Shown here piece by piece: positions 52,504-61,106 of a DNA stretch of 64,000 nucleotides. A program made the position numbers and the translations under genes. Each line of letters begins with the position of its first letter. The first letter of the stretch is position 1. The stretch is from Proteiniphilum sp. X52. Lineage in GTDB: Bacteria; Bacteroidota; Bacteroidia; Bacteroidales; Dysgonomonadaceae. The notes below the pieces were generated by a model. It ran no database searches, had not been told where the DNA came from, and saw nothing but the letters and a program-made list of their open reading frames with translations. Location: NCBI RefSeq assembly GCF_003712195.1, contig NZ_RDSD01000016.1, positions 46,475 to 110,474 of the forward strand, written 5' to 3'.

Positions 52504-53199
52504 TCACACCAGATAGTGTTGCTTACTTAGATCGGGCCTCAGAAAGACAATCCCCGTATCTTTCAGGTCGAATGTAATCCGGGCTCTCACATCATGAACG
52601 ATTTCATCCCAAAATTGTTTAGTCCTTCCCTTTTTTATGGGATGAACCACCCAGAAAGTAGCGGAATGGCTCAATTCTGTCAATGTGTGTATATCGGGAA
52701 TGCAGCTTCCGCCCTGGTTAATAAAGATTGCATCATAACGCTTTCCTTCGCAGGCAGATAATGAAGAGAGGGTCTCTCTTTTTCGTCCTGCCTGTTTCTG
52801 AAGATATTCGGCCACACTGACTTTTTCTCCATCTTCCTCCACGCAGATGCAACGGATATGCGACGAAGGCGCCGTAAGGAACAGGGTATTTATGCCGATC
52901 CCCGGGTTGATCTCTAATATATTTCTGGCTTGAAGATAATGAACCAACCGGAAAGAGAGGTGATTGAATGGGGTAATAGAGTCCGGATCGATGCCATTGA
53001 GCGACAGTATTTCCCGAAGATCTGAAAAGGCATAAAAACTATAGGGAGAATAGATTACGCCAGTGATCAGGTCAAAGGCAAACGGCGAATGGATCCCATA
53101 ACCTTTCGATTGTTTTTTGCGCAAGAGCCACCGGAAACGGCCGTAAAATTTCTTTTCGCAAAAGCCTGCAAATCTGGCAAGCTTATTAAAGCCCGGCAT
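52504..53199 (-). CDS. SAM-dependent methyltransferase-like protein
   Basis: A 231-residue cytoplasmic protein. The N-terminal basic region (CEKKFYGRFRWLLRKKQSKGYGIHSPFAFDLIT) is followed by a Rossmann-like segment ILEINPGIGINTLFLTA near residue 95, a degenerate form of the methyltransferase SAM-binding loop, and CVEEDGEKVSVAEYLQ with a possible acidic cofactor-binding residue. I recognise the pattern GYGIHSPFAF...Y...LR from Bacteroidota proteins annotated as class I methyltransferases, but no substrate is known. It lies between ispF and the adenosyltransferase. Confidence 0.6.
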   Translation of the reverse strand: MPGFNKLARFAGFCEKKFYGRFRWLLRKKQSKGYGIHSPFAFDLITGVIYSPYSFYAFSDLREILSLNGIDPDSITPFNHLSFRLVHYLQARNILEINPGIGINTLFLTAPSSHIRCICVEEDGEKVSVAEYLQKQAGRKRETLSSLSACEGKRYDAIFINQGGSCIPDIHTLTELSHSATFWVVHPIKKGRTKQFWDEIVHDVRARITFDLKDTGIVFLRPDLSKQHYLV

Positions 53200-53209
53200 A
53201 TTTTCAATG

Positions 53210-53689
53210 TTACGGTTTCCGTATAAGCGCTACCGCGTAGGCTGTGATACCTTCTTCCCGACCCACAAACCCCATTTTCTCGGATGTGGTAGCTTTGATA
53301 GAGATAAGTTCCTCACTCACCGCCATCACTTCGGCCAGTTTTCGTTGCATGGCAGGAATATGGGGGTTGAGCTTGGGTTGCTCCGCACAGACGGTAGCAT
53401 CGATATTGCCGAGGCTATACCCTTTATCTCTTAATAAGTTCATCGTATCTCTCAGAAGCAATTTGCTGTCTACATTGTGGTATTCCAGGGAATTGTCAGG
53501 AAAATGATAGCCTATGTCACGCAGGTTGGCGGCACCCAATAACGCATCACAGATAGCATGGATAAGCACATCGGCATCGGAATGTCCCAATAATCCTTTT
53601 TCATAATCCAGCTTCACTCCTCCCATCCAGAGGTCTCTTCCTTCCTGAAGGCGATGCATATCATAACCAAAACCCACCCGTATCTGCAT
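53210..53689 (-). CDS. ispF: 2-C-methyl-D-erythritol 2,4-cyclodiphosphate synthase
   Basis: Cyclises the CDP-ME phosphate intermediate in the non-mevalonate isoprenoid pathway. A 159-residue protein with the zinc-ligand motif GFGYDMHRLQEGRDLWMGG near residue 7, HSDADVLIHAICDALLGAANLRDIGYHFPD near residue 35, and the C-terminal TTSEKMGFVGREEGI. Length is standard. It lies four bases downstream of porV on the same strand; this pairing is likely operonic but not obviously functional. Confidence 0.96.
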   Translation of the reverse strand: MQIRVGFGYDMHRLQEGRDLWMGGVKLDYEKGLLGHSDADVLIHAICDALLGAANLRDIGYHFPDNSLEYHNVDSKLLLRDTMNLLRDKGYSLGNIDATVCAEQPKLNPHIPAMQRKLAEVMAVSEELISIKATTSEKMGFVGREEGITAYAVALIRKP

Positions 53690-53693
53690 AATT

Positions 53694-54854
53694 TTATCGC
53701 ATTAAATTTCTAATTCCTTCCATATCGAAGCCGAGGGAAAGACGCAATGTCTGATCCAACGGATTTGATTGGGCAGTCGACACCAGGTAAGCGGCATCTA
53801 TCTGAAAAATATCATTTCTGAAACCGGCTCCAAAAGCAAAATAACGACGATTGCCCTTATACTCGCTCTCGTGGTAATAGCCAGCCCTGAGGGAGAACCG
53901 ATTATCGTACCTGTATTCTGCTCCGAGCGACCACATGACCTCCTGCATCTCCTCTTTGAATCCTCCGGGAGCATCGCCCAACGACTTGAAAATCCCTCCG
54001 ATGGAAGATATATTCTGATATTTATCAATCCGGGACTGTGCCTCTTCCGCGGTCTCGTTCTCCGACGGCAGTTGCGGAGTAGGTACCAGCAACTTATTGA
54101 CATCGAAACTGAGGGAAAGGGTATTTTTCGGATCCAGAGGATATCCTAAAGAGGCGCCCATACGTAAATTCGCGGGAAGAAACATGGAGCTGTTTCCTCC
54201 ATCGTAAGAGATTTTTGTGCCGATATTGGAGATGTTAAATCCTAATCCCAGAAGCGCTTCCGAGCGCCCCATATAGAAATAGGATTCGTTATAACCGGCG
54301 ATATCGGCCGAAAAGGCGTTGCTCGGTGTCGTTTCATCGTCACCGGTGGAATAATCGGCGCGGATATACCGCAGGGTAACCGCCCCGGAGAATGTTTGGG
54401 TGAGTTTTCTTGAATAAGCCACATCGAACGCGAACTCATGAGGTGACACAGTCTGCCAGAATTCATCATTGAGGCCGCCCACCTCTATGTCTCCCAGCGA
54501 GAAATAGCGTAATGAGGCGCTGATGGCGTTCAGGTTGTCGTTTCCAAACTTCCAGTAACCCGACATGTAAAGCAGGTGAATATCACTGACCAGTTTGCTC
54601 AGCCACGGTGTATAAGAGAACGCGATTCCCGCATCACCCGAAATAAACGGATACTTGGCCGCATTCCAGTGGTGGGAATAGACATCGGGCATAGTGGCCG
54701 CTCCTATATCCCCCATCCCTCCGCCCCTGGCGTCGGGCGCGATCTGCAAGGAAGGCAAAGCAACCGGTATCGGGTTATACTCCTGGGCGACAGCAGAATA
54801 ATTGGTCGTCGCACAGAGTATGCAGCAAAAGAGAGTAAGAATTGCTTTGTTCAT
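53694..54854 (-). CDS. porV: Type IX secretion outer-membrane protein PorV
   Basis: A 386-residue beta-barrel that shuttles type IX secretion cargo from the translocon to the cell-surface attachment complex. Signal peptide MNKAILTLFCCILCATTNYSAVAQ; the conserved opening ALPSLQIAPDARGGGMGDIGAATMPDVYSHHWNAAKYPF; then alternating strands of a FadL-like barrel (AGIAFSYTPWLSKLVSDIHLLYMSGYWK) to the C-terminal LRLSLGFDMEGIRNLMR. Its presence implies that the genome encodes a type IX system, although no por/gld genes are in this window. Confidence 0.92.
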   Translation of the reverse strand: MNKAILTLFCCILCATTNYSAVAQEYNPIPVALPSLQIAPDARGGGMGDIGAATMPDVYSHHWNAAKYPFISGDAGIAFSYTPWLSKLVSDIHLLYMSGYWKFGNDNLNAISASLRYFSLGDIEVGGLNDEFWQTVSPHEFAFDVAYSRKLTQTFSGAVTLRYIRADYSTGDDETTPSNAFSADIAGYNESYFYMGRSEALLGLGFNISNIGTKISYDGGNSSMFLPANLRMGASLGYPLDPKNTLSLSFDVNKLLVPTPQLPSENETAEEAQSRIDKYQNISSIGGIFKSLGDAPGGFKEEMQEVMWSLGAEYRYDNRFSLRAGYYHESEYKGNRRYFAFGAGFRNDIFQIDAAYLVSTAQSNPLDQTLRLSLGFDMEGIRNLMR

Positions 54855-54883
54855 GTTACATCAATATGGTGGTTGCGTGAATA

Positions 54884-55498
54884 TCATTTCACCCGGAAAT
54901 CCAACAGTTTCCGGTCTCCGAGATAGCCCTGCAGATGATCGTTGATTGCCACCGGGCCAATACCCGCCGGGGTTCCGGTAAAGATAAGATCGCCAATCTT
55001 CAATGTAAAGAATCGGCTGATATAGGCAATAATTGTATCCACAGAATAGATCATCTCCTTTGTATTGCCTCGCTGCACCGTCTGATGATTGATCTCAAGC
55101 CGGAAATCAAGGTGCTGAATATCAGAGATCTCGTTTTTGGAGATAAACTTTCCGACAGCCGCGGAATTATCAAAACCTTTTGCGATCTCCCACGGCAAAC
55201 CCAACTCTTTCTGTTTTCTTTGCAGGTCGCGCGCGGTGAAGTCTATACCCACCGTAATCTCATCGTAATAGCGATGGGCGAAACGCTCTCCTATATTCTT
55301 CCCCAGGCGGCTTATCTTCACCACCAACTCCGTTTCGTAATGTACCTCTTCGGAGAAATCGGGAAGGAAAAACGGCTTATCCCCTTTCAGCAAGGCGGTG
55401 TCCGGCTTCATGAAAATGACCGGCTCCTTACTCTGAAACGTGCGTTCCATCTCTTTATTGTGAGACGCATAATTCAATCCGACAGCAAAGATCTTCAT
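54884..55498 (-). CDS. Fumarylacetoacetate hydrolase family protein
   Basis: A 204-residue enzyme of the FAH superfamily, which cleaves or hydrates dioxo acids with a divalent metal. Motifs: FAVGLNYASHNKEME at the N-terminus, EPVIFMKPDTALLKGDKPFFLPDFSEEVHYETELVVKI with the metal-binding EVHYETE acids, and DFTARDLQRKQKELGLPWEIAKGFD. The C-terminus has DLIFTGTPAGIGPVAI. The substrate is unknown; short single-domain members of this length act on oxaloacetate or acylpyruvates. It lies between rex and porV. Confidence 0.9.
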   Translation of the reverse strand: MKIFAVGLNYASHNKEMERTFQSKEPVIFMKPDTALLKGDKPFFLPDFSEEVHYETELVVKISRLGKNIGERFAHRYYDEITVGIDFTARDLQRKQKELGLPWEIAKGFDNSAAVGKFISKNEISDIQHLDFRLEINHQTVQRGNTKEMIYSVDTIIAYISRFFTLKIGDLIFTGTPAGIGPVAINDHLQGYLGDRKLLDFRVK

Positions 55499-55509
55499 TC
55501 CCTACAAAA

Positions 55510-56145
55510 TTATCCGTTCAACCGGTTAAACATCACGGCGAGGTGAGCGTAAAGTGAGGTGTTTTGCAGGACTGTCCCTTCCGGCACACGTATCCGGAAA
55601 GGTGTAAAGTTCCAGATAGCCTTCACCCCACCCCGGATCATATAATCCGACACCTCCTGGGCTATACCGGGAGGTACGGTCAGAATCCCTATTTCCGCCT
55701 TCATCTCTTTGTTCCGCGCTATAAATTCATTGGAATGAAACACTGGAATATCATGTATTGTGTGATTAACAACACCCGGGTTCACATCATAGCCGGCGAT
55801 AATCTTCAAGCCGAATTGTTCGAGACCGGAGTCCGACAACAAGGCAGCTCCCAGACTTCCCACTCCAAAGACCACTGCCGTATGAGTGTTTGTAAATCCC
55901 AGGAACGACTCCAGCACATTGATCAGGTCATCTATATCGTATCCCACCCTCGTCTTACCGCTTATGTCGACGTAGGAAAGATCTTTGGCTATCTGGGAAG
56001 CGGAGACATCTATCTTTTTCGCGATCCGTGTAGAGGAAACAATGGTTTCTCCCTGGCTTTTAAGGAGTTTCACGTACGACAAATACCAGGGGAGTCTCCT
56101 GAGCGCCGGTTCGGGTATTTTTGCGGAACATATCAGATCTGACAT
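55510..56145 (-). CDS. rex: Redox-sensing transcriptional repressor Rex
   Basis: A 211-residue repressor that reads the NADH/NAD+ ratio. The N-terminal winged helix (RRLPWYLSYVKLLKSQGETIVSSTRIAKKIDVSASQIAKDLSY, here broken into parts) begins near residue 16; the Rossmann domain begins near residue 85 (TAVVFGVGSLGAALLSD), and the C-terminal helix is swapped between monomers in the family. Motifs fit Rex throughout. A -7 promoter box lies 150 bases upstream; no clear Rex operator (TTGTGA-type palindrome) was found there. Confidence 0.94.
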   Translation of the reverse strand: MSDLICSAKIPEPALRRLPWYLSYVKLLKSQGETIVSSTRIAKKIDVSASQIAKDLSYVDISGKTRVGYDIDDLINVLESFLGFTNTHTAVVFGVGSLGAALLSDSGLEQFGLKIIAGYDVNPGVVNHTIHDIPVFHSNEFIARNKEMKAEIGILTVPPGIAQEVSDYMIRGGVKAIWNFTPFRIRVPEGTVLQNTSLYAHLAVMFNRLNG

Positions 56146-56514
56146 ACCTTTATTTTCATTAAAATGAGACTATTTCTTCAATCACATTTCAAAACAAGTT
56201 TTGCCTCTGCGCTCGCTTATCGAAAACATTCCAGGCAAGCTTGTCTTCTGTTCGCATTGCTTGGCGAATAATAGTCCGTAATCTTTAGCAGTTTACAAAG
56301 ATAGGTTCTTTTGGAGAAAATTCAGAATTCTAATCCCTATTTATTCTCTTTATTCTACCATCTTTACTCCTGTTATTCGGCTCCACCGTTATTGGTTCGC
56401 TTCCCGTCCGTTGTTGCGCCACGCTGTTATTTTCCACCTTGCGGAATTTTCGGTTCAATACATTCGCGACATTATCGAATAACCATTGAACATCAAAAGA
56501 ATAACCACCGGATA
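56146..56514. other. Intergenic region upstream of rex
   Basis: 369 bases without a gene. On the minus strand it contains TATCTTTG (56303-56296), then tattattcgccaagcaatgc and an inverted aagcttgcc-type element, giving a leader of about 150 nt for rex. No gene or terminator seen in the rest, which separates rex from the downstream end of the DUF3108 gene. Confidence 0.5.
56296..56303 (-). promoter_or_regulatory. -7 promoter box of rex
   Basis: TATCTTTG on the minus strand; good TAnnTTTG match without a clear -33 box. Confidence 0.5.
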
Positions 56515-57321
56515 TTACGGATGCCTGGTTCCCGAGACATCCCGCAAAACCGCTCTGATTGAACCGATTCTTAAAGAAGTGTCTATGATTACCGGGATAC
56601 GGTTTTTATCATTGGTAAGCGAGGCCTTCAAAGCTTCTTTCTGATTGGTGAAAGCATCGTCGAGAATAGTCATTGTGAGGTTAATCACTTCATATTTTTT
56701 TCCATTCCCTGCTTTTACCGATGAAACACCCTGGTAATTGACATACATATTCACAGGTTTTCTTCCGGCAATGAAACGAATATGAAAGTTTTCGCCGGGT
56801 TTCATGCCAGTATAATCGAGATTACGGATGTATGGCAATACAGAGAGGTAATCATACGTACATTGATCGGTAGACAACACCTCATCAAATTGCTCTTTCC
56901 CATTCCAGGTACGGAAAGCACGTATTTTCACCTTACCCCCCTCGTAGGTGTAGGACTGCCTCTCCACAGAATAGTCTTTTCCCTCAAATGCCTCTTTGGT
57001 AAATAACAAAGGACGAAGATCCTTATCAATAAAAGAGGTGAGCGTGTCGTTCACAGTGTACAGGTTACCTGCCAGCCCGGAGGTATTGAACAACATCACC
57101 ATCTTGTAAGCATCCTTGCCGCGGTAATTCGCTTCGGTCACCGTGAGCGATCCTCTCCCCGCGCGCGCATTGAAAAAACCTAAATTCAAATAGAGATCAT
57201 ACCGTATATCCTCGCCGCTCGCAAAAGCAGTGTTGGTCTGTCCACATTGTGCATCTACCCGCATTACCCCCAGAAATAAAAACAGTGAAACAAGAATAGA
57301 TGTAACTTTTTGATTAATCAT
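56515..57321 (-). CDS. DUF3108 domain protein, exported
   Basis: A 268-residue exported protein with signal peptide MINQKVTSILVSLFLFLGVMRVDA followed by the DUF3108 pattern: FASGEDIRYDLYLNLGFFNARAGRGSLTVTEANYRGKDAYKMVM and a later strand set (AFRTWNGKEQFDEVLSTDQCTYDYLSVLPYIRNLDY). Such proteins are probably envelope lipid- or saccharide-binding beta barrels, but no function is established. It follows the Ig-like lipoprotein by 55 bases. Confidence 0.85.
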   Translation of the reverse strand: MINQKVTSILVSLFLFLGVMRVDAQCGQTNTAFASGEDIRYDLYLNLGFFNARAGRGSLTVTEANYRGKDAYKMVMLFNTSGLAGNLYTVNDTLTSFIDKDLRPLLFTKEAFEGKDYSVERQSYTYEGGKVKIRAFRTWNGKEQFDEVLSTDQCTYDYLSVLPYIRNLDYTGMKPGENFHIRFIAGRKPVNMYVNYQGVSSVKAGNGKKYEVINLTMTILDDAFTNQKEALKASLTNDKNRIPVIIDTSLRIGSIRAVLRDVSGTRHP

Positions 57322-57376
57322 AATTTTAATTTTACGGGACGCGGGACGGTAGTAACTACCCCCTACCTCCCGGTTG

Positions 57377-59317
57377 CTATCTCATGTCAGAAGTAGTTCC
57401 CGCACTGCCTCTTCCGGAGAAGGAAGAACCCTGCTGGTTTTGTCGCTGTTGTTGCTCTCTCTCCAGATTCGGATTACGCCGCTTTTTCTCTTCCGGTTTA
57501 TTGATGGTTATCTCCAATGGTTTCTGGCTTATAACAGGCCTCGCACGAACATTCCACTCCTCCGAATGATCTGAAAAAGCCCTTATCACAAATTTATCGG
57601 GATAATAGAACACCTCTTCCGGTTGTCGCCCCTCCTCATAATTTCCGGTAGTCCATACACCGTCCTCATTTTCATCAATTACGACGCGCGCGTAGATCTC
57701 ACCGGGAGGCAGATCCTGAAATCTAGCCTTGTGGGCTTTGACGTAACTTTTCCGAAAAGGTTTATCCGATTTATCGAGTAACTCCACGAAAGCCGGTTTC
57801 TCTTCAGGAAGTCCAGTGATGGATATCTCCAGATTTCCATACTGATCCAAAGGCTTCACGGTGAAGGATTGCTCGTACTTATTGTTCCAAAGTCCGTAAC
57901 GACTGGTAACCGCTGCCGAGTCGATAAGTATCTTGTATTTCCCTCCAGGTTTCCAATGGGGACGCAGGGTAAACTTGCGTGGGTTCAACGAGTCGGATTC
58001 CAGACGGAAAGGAACCGCTTCGAATAAAGAATCCACCTCGGCCAGCAATTGCACATAGGTGGAATCGAATGCTGTGACAGGCTGTTCAAATTCTATCCTG
58101 ACAGGGTTGTATAACTCAAATGTGGATTGGACATTCGTGTTCACTCCTAAAAATCTGATCTGCTCCTCCTCTCCTTTCTTTTCCGTATTGCCACTGCCCC
58201 GACCCGTACGCCTCATACTAAAATTGAGTGTATCCGTCGCAATATAATTTTTGTTGAGTGAGTCTGTTCGGAGATAATTCACCTGCATACGCAGTGAATC
58301 CTGTTGATAGATCAATGAATCGGTGATCCAAAGCATAAGGGTGTCATTTTTAGCACTCCGCTCGGCTACATACCAATCATCACTCCTCACTTGAGGATTG
58401 ATCAAAAAGAAACTCGGCTTGTCGGTCGGCGCGGCGAAAAAGAGATGGAGCTTATGTGATTCGGGGCGCTCATGCTTCTGCAGATATTGTCGCTGGAAAT
58501 CGGACAGGAAAGAACGTAACACCAGATTATCCGGCAAAAAACGGGTATAATGGACAGTATGTATGGTATCGACAGTAAGACTGTCCTGAAAGACAGTATC
58601 TTGCCGCACCGCCGGCACGGTAGAAGGTATGACGATAGAATCCAGAAAGGCAATATTTTCCTGCGGATTATCGTATTTATAATCCCTATTCAGATCATTC
58701 AGTGCAAACACCCTGTATTTTCCGGGCGCGATCCCTCTCACCGTGAAATTGCCCCGGGAGTCAGTTCTGGAGATCCGCTCGAACGGAATACGGGTAAAGG
58801 CCGTATCGTGGTGATTGGAGTGGATACCTACATATATCCCCGTAACAGGTTCCAGATCGTTCGCATTAAGCACTTTTCCGGCAATGGACAATGTGTCGAT
58901 CCGGTCGCCGGTAGAAAAGGAATAGACAAAATTCTCCAACGGATTACCCTCGTTATTATCCACGATGGCATCGGTAAAATCGACCGTATAGGTGGTATTG
59001 GGAAGTAACGTGTCATTCAACTCTACTATGGCTCTTCTACCTATTGAACGGATTACCGGCATGTTCTTCTGGGGAGGGGTTACAATGACCTTCTCATTGG
59101 GTTTCTCGATTTTTATATTCTCGTCAAATTCGATCTCAATCCTTGAGGGGGAAACATTCACCGAATGGAAAGCGGGCGCGGCTCTTCTTACTACCGGCGG
59201 ATCTATGTCATAGGCCCCTCCGGTGGGTGCGGCCATATTGGCACAGGAATGACTCAAGACAGCCAACACAGTCAGGAGAAAAAGCCAGGAGAAGAATGTG
59301 GATATCTTATGTAACAT
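57377..59317 (-). CDS. Ig-like domain lipoprotein
   Basis: A 646-residue surface or periplasmic lipoprotein. Signal peptide MLHKISTFFSWLFLLTVLAVLSHSC with a lipobox ending at Cys25, followed by MAAPTGGAYDIDPPVV, an Ig_5-type domain (about 38-140: SRIEIEFDENIKIEKPNEKVIVTPP), a carboxypeptidase-regulatory-like domain (about 145-230), further beta-rich segments, and a Gln/Arg-rich C-terminal tail (NLEREQQQRQNQQG). Similar lipoproteins (DUF-annotated, Ig-like) are common in Bacteroidales with no assigned role. A -7 box TACATTTG lies at 59358-59365. Confidence 0.82.
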   Translation of the reverse strand: MLHKISTFFSWLFLLTVLAVLSHSCANMAAPTGGAYDIDPPVVRRAAPAFHSVNVSPSRIEIEFDENIKIEKPNEKVIVTPPQKNMPVIRSIGRRAIVELNDTLLPNTTYTVDFTDAIVDNNEGNPLENFVYSFSTGDRIDTLSIAGKVLNANDLEPVTGIYVGIHSNHHDTAFTRIPFERISRTDSRGNFTVRGIAPGKYRVFALNDLNRDYKYDNPQENIAFLDSIVIPSTVPAVRQDTVFQDSLTVDTIHTVHYTRFLPDNLVLRSFLSDFQRQYLQKHERPESHKLHLFFAAPTDKPSFFLINPQVRSDDWYVAERSAKNDTLMLWITDSLIYQQDSLRMQVNYLRTDSLNKNYIATDTLNFSMRRTGRGSGNTEKKGEEEQIRFLGVNTNVQSTFELYNPVRIEFEQPVTAFDSTYVQLLAEVDSLFEAVPFRLESDSLNPRKFTLRPHWKPGGKYKILIDSAAVTSRYGLWNNKYEQSFTVKPLDQYGNLEISITGLPEEKPAFVELLDKSDKPFRKSYVKAHKARFQDLPPGEIYARVVIDENEDGVWTTGNYEEGRQPEEVFYYPDKFVIRAFSDHSEEWNVRARPVISQKPLEITINKPEEKKRRNPNLEREQQQRQNQQGSSFSGRGSAGTTSDMR

Positions 59318-59357
59318 GTAACATTATTTCTTTGTGTGTATAATGCCATTTTCGACA

Positions 59358-59365
59358 CAAATGTA
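59358..59365 (-). promoter_or_regulatory. -7 promoter box of the Ig-like lipoprotein
   Basis: Minus strand TACATTTG fits TAnnTTTG, about 40 nt before the ATG at 59317; no clear -33 box. Confidence 0.5.
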
Positions 59366-59395
59366 CAATGTTTTATGCAGTCTCATACCATTTTT

Positions 59396-60766
59396 TCATT
59401 TTTTACAACTCAGCAGCCTATGCCCTATCCGGCAGAAAAGACATTTCCGCGGATCACAATAAGCCCTTCTCAACTGGATGAGCGCCTGTGTCTCGAATGC
59501 GCTCCTTGGAATTATCCCTGCTTCACGAAATTGGGATACGATAACGTTTCTTTCAGGTTTCAGTGACTCCAGCAGGTGAATAGCCCTTTCGCAATAGCTC
59601 TCGGTCGCCGTTTTTTTACCATAGGCAAATAGCACAGGCGCCACAGTGTTGATGAGTAATATCTGCCGGGAGGCACCGCCCAACTGTCCGGCCGACTCGG
59701 GTGATTGTTTTCCGAAAGAGTAATGCCGGCGCCAATAGCTGGAAGGAGAGGCCATGAATAATAACATCCATTCATCCACTTGGTTTTGCTCCAGCACCAA
59801 AGAAAAGAGCCTGCCGGAGGATTGCAGCAATGCTGCCAGTTGCGCGATACGCATTTCGGGGAATGAACGGGGACGGACTCTCATTCGTTTGAATAAGTAA
59901 CTTTCCAGGGGCGTCAGTGAATATTTGTTTTTCAGGAAACGGTACTCGTTGTGTAGCTGCAGGAAGTAATCATCCTTCCTATCTGCCGACACCCTCTTTT
60001 TTGGCATCTCCGGCGCTACTTCCGTTTTAGGGGTTCTCCCCTGTCTTCCACTCTCCCTCTCTTCCCAGTCTATGGGCTCCTCCAGCAGCCCGGCCTGTCC
60101 GAAGAGTAATGCTTCCACCTGAAACAGGCTGTCGCCGTGCCGCCGGATACATTTAAACGGCAATGAAAGGGCTAGTCTCTCAAAGGCATCGCTGTTCAGT
60201 CCAAATCCGAAATTACGAGTGAGCAACACATAGAACACTTCATCCCAGGATTGGCGAAAACGATCGAGATGGGTGAAGATATCACTGGTTTTTCTTTCCA
60301 GCCGTTCAATGGCTAACCGGCCAAGGAAAGAACGTATAAACATCTCCGGAAGGGAAGAAAGATGATCCTTGCAGGGAGGAGAACTATGGCTATAAAGCAG
60401 ATAATCGGCGTTTTTACGCACCTCGTCGGGAACTAGCAATTGGCACTGTGGTATCTGTTGTCCCTTCTCGTTCATTATCGTCCTATTCACATGTTCCGAG
60501 AGGTGCAGGATCACCGAGTTGTATGCCTTATCGGTATGATGGCCATGCCGTTCCCATTCATCCGAAGAACGGTGGATCTCCACATCTCCGGCCCATAGTT
60601 TATCGCCGATCCTTATCTTGGCATTGAAGAAATCGGGCCCGGCGTGCAGATTATGTATTCCCGGGTCAATCACCTCTATCCTCAGCCCGTCTGCCGTCTT
60701 AAGCGAGTCGGAGGGATAAAGCCCGAACTTCCATATATAGTGCAGCAGTTCTTCTTTGCAAGGCAT
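59396..60766 (-). CDS. DUF2851 family protein
   Basis: A 456-residue cytoplasmic protein of unknown function. N-terminus MPCKEELLHYIWKFGLYPSD; characteristic motifs GPDFFNAKIRIGDKLWAGDVEIH and SSDEWERHGHHTDKAYNSVILHL near residues 45-85, resembling a nuclease-type beta core, and a cysteine-bearing C-terminus (YCDPRKCLFCRIGHRLLSC). DUF2851 is widespread in Bacteroidota. The four C-terminal cysteines with histidine could bind a metal; this is a suggestion only. It has its own promoter at 60786-60817. Confidence 0.85.
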   Translation of the reverse strand: MPCKEELLHYIWKFGLYPSDSLKTADGLRIEVIDPGIHNLHAGPDFFNAKIRIGDKLWAGDVEIHRSSDEWERHGHHTDKAYNSVILHLSEHVNRTIMNEKGQQIPQCQLLVPDEVRKNADYLLYSHSSPPCKDHLSSLPEMFIRSFLGRLAIERLERKTSDIFTHLDRFRQSWDEVFYVLLTRNFGFGLNSDAFERLALSLPFKCIRRHGDSLFQVEALLFGQAGLLEEPIDWEERESGRQGRTPKTEVAPEMPKKRVSADRKDDYFLQLHNEYRFLKNKYSLTPLESYLFKRMRVRPRSFPEMRIAQLAALLQSSGRLFSLVLEQNQVDEWMLLFMASPSSYWRRHYSFGKQSPESAGQLGGASRQILLINTVAPVLFAYGKKTATESYCERAIHLLESLKPERNVIVSQFREAGIIPRSAFETQALIQLRRAYCDPRKCLFCRIGHRLLSCKK

Positions 60767-60785
60767 AGCAGTCAGATTTAAACCT

Positions 60786-60817
60786 CAAATATACAAACAA
60801 TTATCTAATAATTCAAA
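60786..60817 (-). promoter_or_regulatory. Promoter of the DUF2851 gene
   Basis: Minus strand TTTG (60817-60814), 20-nt spacer, TATATTTG (60793-60786), about 20 nt before the ATG at 60766. Confidence 0.75.
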
Positions 60818-60837
60818 CTGACTTCGGACAAATTCAC

Positions 60838-60926
60838 CTCCTTTCCCACCTTCCCATCTTTTCCCCCTTTTCCCCTTCCCACCTTCTCCCATTCCCACCT
60901 TCTCCCATTTCCATCTTCCCTTCCTT
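60838..60926 (+). repeat. Polypyrimidine tract, (TTCCCACCTTCTCCCA)n
   Basis: Nearly 90 bases of almost pure C/T on the plus strand, with units such as cccaccttctcccattccca repeated. It lies between the DUF2851 promoter and the MATE promoter and contains no gene. Such tracts can adopt triplex structure. Confidence 0.8.
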
Positions 60927-60931
60927 AATCA

Positions 60932-60962
60932 TTGGGAATGTGGGGAATTTTGATTAATTTTG
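60932..60962 (+). promoter_or_regulatory. Promoter of the MATE transporter
   Basis: TTG at 60932-60934, 20-nt spacer, TAATTTTG at 60955-60962. The transcript would begin near 60969, leaving a leader of about 138 nt before the start at 61107. Confidence 0.7.
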
Positions 60963-60968
60963 TTCCCG

Positions 60969-61106
60969 CATTGCCATTCCCGCCAAAGGGTACAGCATCC
61001 CCGGAAAAAAGTTGGCATGCAGAAGACCGATCAGTGGGTGCTGGATATTATGACAAAGAAATAGGACGAAGTAATAGATCGTCCGGGTTAGTACAAGAAA
61101 GAAATT
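60969..61106 (+). other. Structured 5' leader of the MATE transporter
   Basis: Contains two possible hairpins: CAGCATCC (60993-61000) with GGGTGCTG (61036-61043), and GGACGA (61064-61069) with TCGTCC (61079-61084). An in-frame 15-codon ATG frame (61017-61064) reads MQKTDQWVLDIMTKK and stops at TAG. A second in-frame TAG lies at 61089-61091, and the transporter frame follows. I do not recognise a known riboswitch. Confidence 0.4.
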
